Shown: positions 58,981 through 64,000 of the stretch, piece by piece
Numbering within the stretch: position 1 is the first letter of the stretch
How the letters are laid out: each line of letters begins with the position of its first letter
DNA from: Ilex aquifolium
Lineage: Eukaryota; Streptophyta; Magnoliopsida; Aquifoliales; Aquifoliaceae
Direction of reading: 5' to 3'
Length of the DNA: 64,000 nt
Assembly (NCBI GenBank): GCA_951799425.1
Contig: OX637402.1
Coordinates: forward strand, 9,824,001 to 9,888,000
The notes under the pieces: generated by a model
What the model saw: the letters and a program-made list of their open reading frames with translations, nothing else
Database searches by the model: none
Told to the model about the DNA's origin: nothing
Made by a program: the position numbers and the translations under genes

Positions 58981-60981
58981 GCTAGTCCCTAGCAAACAAA
59001 ATGTAAAAAGTAAGGAAACAAAATAAACATATATTAATTCCGCAATTGCATTTAGCATATGTAATAAGCCTTTAAACCCCTAAGTGATCCCTAGTGGACG
59101 AGTTTTGTCTCGTGAAGGTTTCAGTGAAGGTACCTACAAACTTCTTTTCTTAGTATCCAATATTTAAATCATATTCCCTTATCCTAACTAGCACTGGGAT
59201 TTCAAAAATAGCTTGGTCCAACATACCCGAACTAATCACACATGAAACACATCATAGCCTTAAATGCTATTCTAGAGTATTCACATACACATTCATTTTC
59301 AAACTCGTGTGTGTGTGAAATGAATATGTAATTTAAGCATTTACTCAATGGAATTCACATTCATTTAGCCATCCAAATTCAGCTTTGATGTAAAACTCAC
59401 CAAGGGTTTCTCTCAACAATGAATCACACTATGATTATCTTGGCATGCTTTCCATCTGTATATGTGAGATAGAATCTTGTGCTCAAAATAAAATATACTC
59501 ACATATAATCCAAAAATGAAGCACATGCATAAAAATGAAACAACCTTGGCATAATCTCATGAAAGGAATGCTAGGTCATTGGATAGCAAAATCAACTTCT
59601 CTTTTTCTTTAAAAATATGCATCCCCCATGCTTCTCTAGATCATTTAGGACTTCAACGGTTATAATGGGGCCTTGGGGTGGTATTGAGGCAAAAGAAACG
59701 AAGGATATAGGATAACAAAGAGAGTTGTTTCGAGTGAATGACCTTTATTTCAAAAAGATCTCCCTTTTATGGAATTTATAGGCTAACACCATCTCTTCAC
59801 TCTTTGTTTCATTTCTTTCTTTTCCCTTTTTTTTTTCCTTTGATCATTCTTTGTTCCTTCACCCCTTTTTCTCATTTTCTTGGATTTTCATTCTTTTTTC
59901 ATTCAACTCTTTGAATTCAACATCATTCATCCCTTTTGTTGAGTTTCTACCATACTTCCTTCTCTTTTATGATCACTCATACTCAGCACTAGGAACAACC
60001 AATGTAAGGTAGATATTTATCATTTTCATTGGCTTGGTCAAATGTGTGGCATGGAAACAAATTTACAATTAAGGTTCAATCACGGCACTAGGGATAAATT
60101 TTTTACAAGAAAAAGGCAAAGGCTCAAAGCAAAACAAAGATGGCCTAAGATCATTTCTAAATAAGCATGGGGGAGCATTATGCATTTCAAGACAAAGTCA
60201 ATCAACTACCCAAATGCACCTAACCAAAACAAGCATAATAGATTATTGAACAAATTTGGAATTTGAAAAATTGTTCCTTGAGTAAATGTAAGTTCCCTCC
60301 AAACAAGAATTGGCATTAAAGATCACATGGGTTCTTACTCATCTCCACTATTCAAGTCAAGCACTAAATGTGAACTCAATCCGTAAATTGCCAAAATTAC
60401 AAGTTCATGGTGCACTTATGGTTGAGTTCAAAAGCAAACAAGTATGTGATACTCTTAGCAATAGGATAAACTTCTATAATGTGCTCATGTATTCAAAGTT
60501 CAAAATGAAGATCAAGTAATCACAAATCTCATAACCATTAGGATAGGGGAATATAGTTCAATATTGGAACCAAAATTTTTCAAAATTTTCACATTTTCCA
60601 TTATTCTATACAAAAAGTGGTGGAAAATGTAAATGGTGCACCTCACCCCCCAACTTGAACCATGCATTGTCCTAAATGCACAAGGAATCATGCAATGAGA
60701 AAAATGAAAGTAACATGGGAAATGAGATACTCCCTTTTTTTTTCTTTTTTTTTTCTTTAGTATACACATTAAATGGAAAACAAAAAAGTTTGTTTACACC
60801 CCCCAACTTAAACTCGCACATGATATTGAATGAGATTTTCTACGATGATGCTCAAAATGAAATGAATCCAAATTAGGGAGATGTAAACAACTTCTACACT
60901 ACAACAAAATAAAAATAAAGATATAACAATAAAAGAAATCTAACTACTATGTACATGAAAGTAAAACAAAGAGGGCTCATG
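58981..60981 (-). other. Noncoding internal region of D
   Basis: No gene. Holds two blocks related to the 3' untranslated region of A/B/F (about 59040-59140 and 60074-60165), and two internal purine motifs with AAGTTGGGGGGTG (near 60645 and 60800). Confidence 0.7.
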
Positions 60982-61959
60982 TCAATCCGACTTCAATTCG
61001 GATATGAGCTTGCGCCCATTGATTTTTTTGATTTTAAAATTTTTTTGTTGTATAAATGCCCTTTCTATCCAATCTATCCAAACATAGAAAGGATGTTGAT
61101 TCAAAATTCTCAACCAAACGGGGGTGTAGACAAGTTTATGCAATTCCAACAATGGAGTATAAAATTTCTCTTTAAAAATTTCTACACTTAACTCCATTGC
61201 AATGCCCTCCCCAAGTTGAGAAATGTGAATCTCAACACCACTCATAGATGGAAAAATGACCTTGGGCTCATTAGCCTCATGTGAGATAATAACTTCATCA
61301 AATTTTTCACAATCAAGAGTGGTGGGAGATTCAACATCAATTTGCACTCCATTGGGATGATCATCCTCAATACATTGACTATGCTCAAGATGTTGTTCTT
61401 CATGCATAGCAATTATAGCATTAGTCAATGTATTAAGTTGTTGGGTTATTTGGGCATTGAATTCCATTTGGCATTGCATAAAATCACACAAAATATTTTC
61501 CAATTCTTCTTCGGTTGAGTCCCCATATGTTGGATAGTGGCAAAATTCATTTGGTGGTGTGAGATTGGATGAAAAATTATAAGGTTCATTCTCCCAACCA
61601 TAACTCGGATAACTTGATGTAACATAATGGTCGGGGTAAAAAATTTCGGAGGCCAAAATTGAATTTGAACCTTTGCATGCAAAATTTTGAACCGGATAAT
61701 TTATTGGGCACTCACTCGTGATGTGTCCATACTCACCACAAATCTCGCAAACATTTTCACAATAAGGGGCATTTATTGGGCACTCACTCGTGAAGTGTCC
61801 ATCCTCACCACAAATCTCGCAAACGTTTTCAAAATAAGGGGCATTTATTGGGCACTCACTCGTGATGTGCCCATACTCATCACAAATCTCACACACATTT
61901 TCATAATATGGGGCATTTGATACATTTTCATAAAAATAATAAGACATTACATAAAACAC
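60982..61959 (-). CDS. D ORF with three tandem zinc knuckles
   Basis: 325 residues. An N-terminal Tyr/Asn-rich start is followed by three C-X2-C-X4-H-X4-C zinc knuckles in a 24-residue (72-base) tandem repeat: CEICDEYGHITSEC, CEICGEDGHFTSEC and CEICGEYGHITSEC, with NAPYxENV linkers. A further partial repeat precedes them. Next, LENILCDFMQCQMEFNAQIT (~residue 170) resembles the segment after the zinc knuckle in A/F/E gag ([20 protein letters not shown]). The rest, ending in a Lys-rich tail, is not recognised. This looks like a nucleocapsid and linker remnant of gag without capsid or protease; RNA binding is inferred from the knuckles. The start is the first ATG after primer site and leader. 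A host zinc-knuckle gene is unlikely given the flanking LTRs. Confidence 0.75.
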   Translation of the reverse strand: MFYVMSYYFYENVSNAPYYENVCEICDEYGHITSECPINAPYFENVCEICGEDGHFTSECPINAPYCENVCEICGEYGHITSECPINYPVQNFACKGSNSILASEIFYPDHYVTSSYPSYGWENEPYNFSSNLTPPNEFCHYPTYGDSTEEELENILCDFMQCQMEFNAQITQQLNTLTNAIIAMHEEQHLEHSQCIEDDHPNGVQIDVESPTTLDCEKFDEVIISHEANEPKVIFPSMSGVEIHISQLGEGIAMELSVEIFKEKFYTPLLELHKLVYTPVWLRILNQHPFYVWIDWIERAFIQQKNFKIKKINGRKLISELKSD

Positions 61960-62070
61960 AAGCTATTTACAAACTATTTACAAAAGAGACGACTTACCTT
62001 GGCCCGTGATGAAAATCACGAGACTTACCTATGCCGGCCAAAATCACCTTTGAACTCGACGCTTAACCCT

Positions 62071-62087
62071 CCCCGGCAATGGCGCCA
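62071..62087 (-). other. Primer-binding site of D (tRNA-Asp type)
   Basis: Minus strand TGGCGCCATTGCCGGGG, one base different from the tRNA-Asp match in A, just inside the 5' LTR. Confidence 0.85.
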
Positions 62088-62091
62088 AAAA

Positions 62092-63929
62092 TGCTTGATG
62101 AAAAACGTTGTTGTTTCCTAACCTCTAAAAACCATCCCTTAATGTGTATATGATTTAGGTGCTAAGGGAGTGTCACTCTCCCTTGGGATGATGTCAAAAG
62201 AAAGGGCAACGAAATGGTTGATGGAATGAAATGAAATGTATGAAATGGAATGTGCGAAATGAACAAAAGTGCTCCCCAAGCATAAGGAGTCTTTTGCTTG
62301 TCGTGTTTTACTTGGAAAAGTATTCCAAGGTCGTCTCCTCAGGGAAGGAAAGTTCAAGTCTGGTGAAGGTGATTTTGGTGAACAAAAGGAAAAGTGTAAA
62401 ATCTTTTGTTTGAGTTTTGGTGTTTGAAGTTTGTGAATGAAAATACAATAAAAACAAGTGTTGGCTAATCCAAAAGGTTCACTCCAATGGGAATGCCCAA
62501 TCAACTCGAAATCTTCCTCCGAGGGTTTATAGATGAACGATTGATTCGTGGGAAGCTAGGGATAAGATGAGTCACTATCTAAGCATAAACCGTGACTAGG
62601 CCTACGAAATATCAAAGACTCACCAACTTATCCACCCTCAACCCAGTCAAACCGAACCATCGTACACCGAGAGAGGAAAGAAAATGAGTTGAATTGGAAA
62701 ACCCAAGAGAAGGTCTCCCTTGAATTTGCCAACTAAAAATCTAGCTACTCATGAAAGCAAGAAAGGAATGCATAATGTAAAGAGACAAAATGAAGAAATA
62801 AAACATGGAACTTAACTTAAAGCAAGAAAACTTGAGCTATGAAGAAAAATATACAATACCCATTTTAAAGCAAGAAATGAAGAAAACTTGGAAGCAACAA
62901 TGGTGGAATCTAGAACATGTGATTAAACTTGAAATGTACTTGAAGTGAATGACATTAAAGACATTAAATGAAGATTACAAGATCCTTACATTAAACTACA
63001 AGTGAAAAGATGGAGGAAAATGCAAAAACATAAACATTTCTACTATTCATCTTCTTCCTAACTATTCTAAGCTTAGGTAGCCACCCTCTTCAAAGCTTGT
63101 GAATGCTGAATATATGGAGAGTGAGTCTTCATTTTCGTCCATGAGGGTCCCTAGGGTTTGTGTGTGCAGATCTCCCATTAATGGGAGGTGATTTGAAGTC
63201 TTGGACAGGCTAGGAGAAGCTTAGCCTGCAACTCCCCTGGCAGCCCCCTTCTCTCCCATCTCCATTAATGTCATTGCCTCCAAAGTCTTCAACAAGGGTG
63301 TAGGAGGCATGTCAAAATGCAGAAAATGCAAGTGGGAGAATCATAGGTGGGACCCCCAAGCAAGTGGAGCATGAGATGCAGGTGATCTGGGCTGTTTCAG
63401 AAGAGCGTACCGGTACGCGTACCGGTACTGCGAACTCCAGTAGCATAAGCGTACCGGTACGCCTTCCGTTACGGTTTCTACTTCGTACCAGTTTTCGTAG
63501 AATTGTCATAACTGTTGATACAACCGTCCGATTGAGTTGAAATTTTGACACAATACAGAAGACATCCAGATATACAACTTTCATGTTTTGCACTCTTTCA
63601 TATTCGAAGAGGATCATGGTCGAAAATGAGAAACACAGAGGTACTCTGTCAAAACTTTGGGAAACCAGTGGGCTAAACATTCCAAATTTCATTTTTCTTG
63701 GTTTCTTCACCTTTAAGCCTCCAAATCCTCATTGAATGTGTCCATCTCTTCACCACTCATTCATCCTTAGTTGCAAGGTTACAAAATCCATGATTTACGC
63801 TATAATTACCTGCAACATCGAAAATTCAACATTATTCATAAATTGGGCTAACTCTAAGTAATTAATTGCAAAGTTAAGTTAAAATGCATGTAATGAGGCC
63901 ATCAAATATACAATCTTTTGTGCTCATCA
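62092..63929 (-). repeat. 5' LTR of D
   Basis: Pairs with 57124-58966 at about 97 percent identity by hand. Ends as given for the element. Confidence 0.85.
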
Positions 63930-64000
63930 ATAATACCAAACACAAATTTTTGGGGTGAAAAATTCACCTTTCACATTTCATATAAGTTTTTGAGTTTTGC
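63930..64000 (+). other. Element E sequence resuming after D
   Basis: Seventy-one bases of A/T-rich sequence with no feature. Assigned to E only because D lies between this and 57123. Confidence 0.5.

Larger units (their letters stand above)
57124..63929 (-). mobile_element. Element D: non-autonomous Athila-like element inserted in E
   Basis: Minus strand: 5' LTR (63929-62092), primer site, one ORF, about 2 kb noncoding, polypurine tract, 3' LTR (58966-57124). LTR sense TGATGAGCAC...CATCAAGCA. Flanks are ATAAC (57119-57123) and ATAAT (63930-63934), a plausible five-base duplication with one later change. The LTRs differ at roughly 50 of ~1840 sites by hand, so D is several times older than F. 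No capsid, protease, polymerase or integrase is present. Confidence 0.82.
49298..64000 (+). mobile_element. Element E: Athila-like retrotransposon, 3' end beyond window
   Basis: Plus strand: 5' LTR (49298-51037), primer site, leader, gag-pol, a purine tract near 57070, then the D insertion (57124-63929), and about 70 bases more of E up to the window end. It lies inside the 5' LTR of G; flanking bases CTATG. The family is Athila by gag, RT and integrase motifs. It is broken about six times. Confidence 0.85.

Noticed and set aside
60982-61959. D ORF as a host CNBP-like zinc-knuckle gene.
   Set aside because: It is flanked by an LTR pair, primer site and polypurine tract, and has a gag-linker-like segment after the knuckles.

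Overview
The window is a block of nested LTR retrotransposons from a flowering-plant nuclear genome. Two signs point to a plant: the primer-binding sites match the 3' ends of plant tRNA-Asp and initiator tRNA-Met, and the reverse transcriptase/integrase families are the plant Ty3/gypsy lineages Athila and Tekay/Del. I see no host gene, rRNA, tRNA gene or CRISPR array. The species cannot be named from this sequence.

Layout, with element letters used throughout. I (1-2843, minus): Athila-like gag end, tRNA-Asp primer site and 5' LTR, inserted into H. H (2844-5671, minus): Tekay-type leader, tRNA-Met primer site and LTR, inserted into C. C (5672-7545, plus): 3' part of an Athila-like element with its accessory ORF, polypurine tract and part of the 3' LTR. 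G (7546-12563 and 45979-49297, minus): an old, much-broken Tekay/Del element whose reverse transcriptase is split by a 33.4-kb insertion. A+B (12564-45978, minus): an Athila-like tandem LTR-body-LTR-body-LTR sharing the middle LTR, with CTTAC target duplication at its outer ends. F (27049-35600, plus): a young gag-protease-only relative of A/B inserted into copy B with a GTACA duplication; copy A keeps the empty site. E (49298 to the window end, plus): an Athila-like element inserted into the 5' LTR of G. D (57124-63929, minus): a small non-autonomous element with a tandem zinc-knuckle ORF, inserted into E.

How the parts relate. A and B carry gag, protease, reverse transcriptase, RNase H and integrase, followed by two accessory genes. 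The first is a 136-residue cysteine-rich ORF that closely resembles the nucleic-acid-binding cysteine-rich protein of carlaviruses, a family that includes RNA-silencing suppressors. The second is an ORF of the 'putative plant transposon protein' family. That second ORF is preceded by a copy of the LTR palindrome cluster plus a TATA box, which looks like an internal promoter. F keeps gag-protease only and D a nucleocapsid-like ORF only, so both would have depended on relatives for polymerase and integrase.

Timing from hand counts of LTR differences: F youngest (about 0.4 percent), A/B about 1 percent, D about 2.5-3 percent, G older. The most notable points are the carlavirus-like accessory gene, the internal promoter candidate, noncoding 3' blocks conserved between unrelated-LTR families, palindrome clusters upstream of LTR TATA boxes in several families, and a triplicated tRNA-Met primer site in G.
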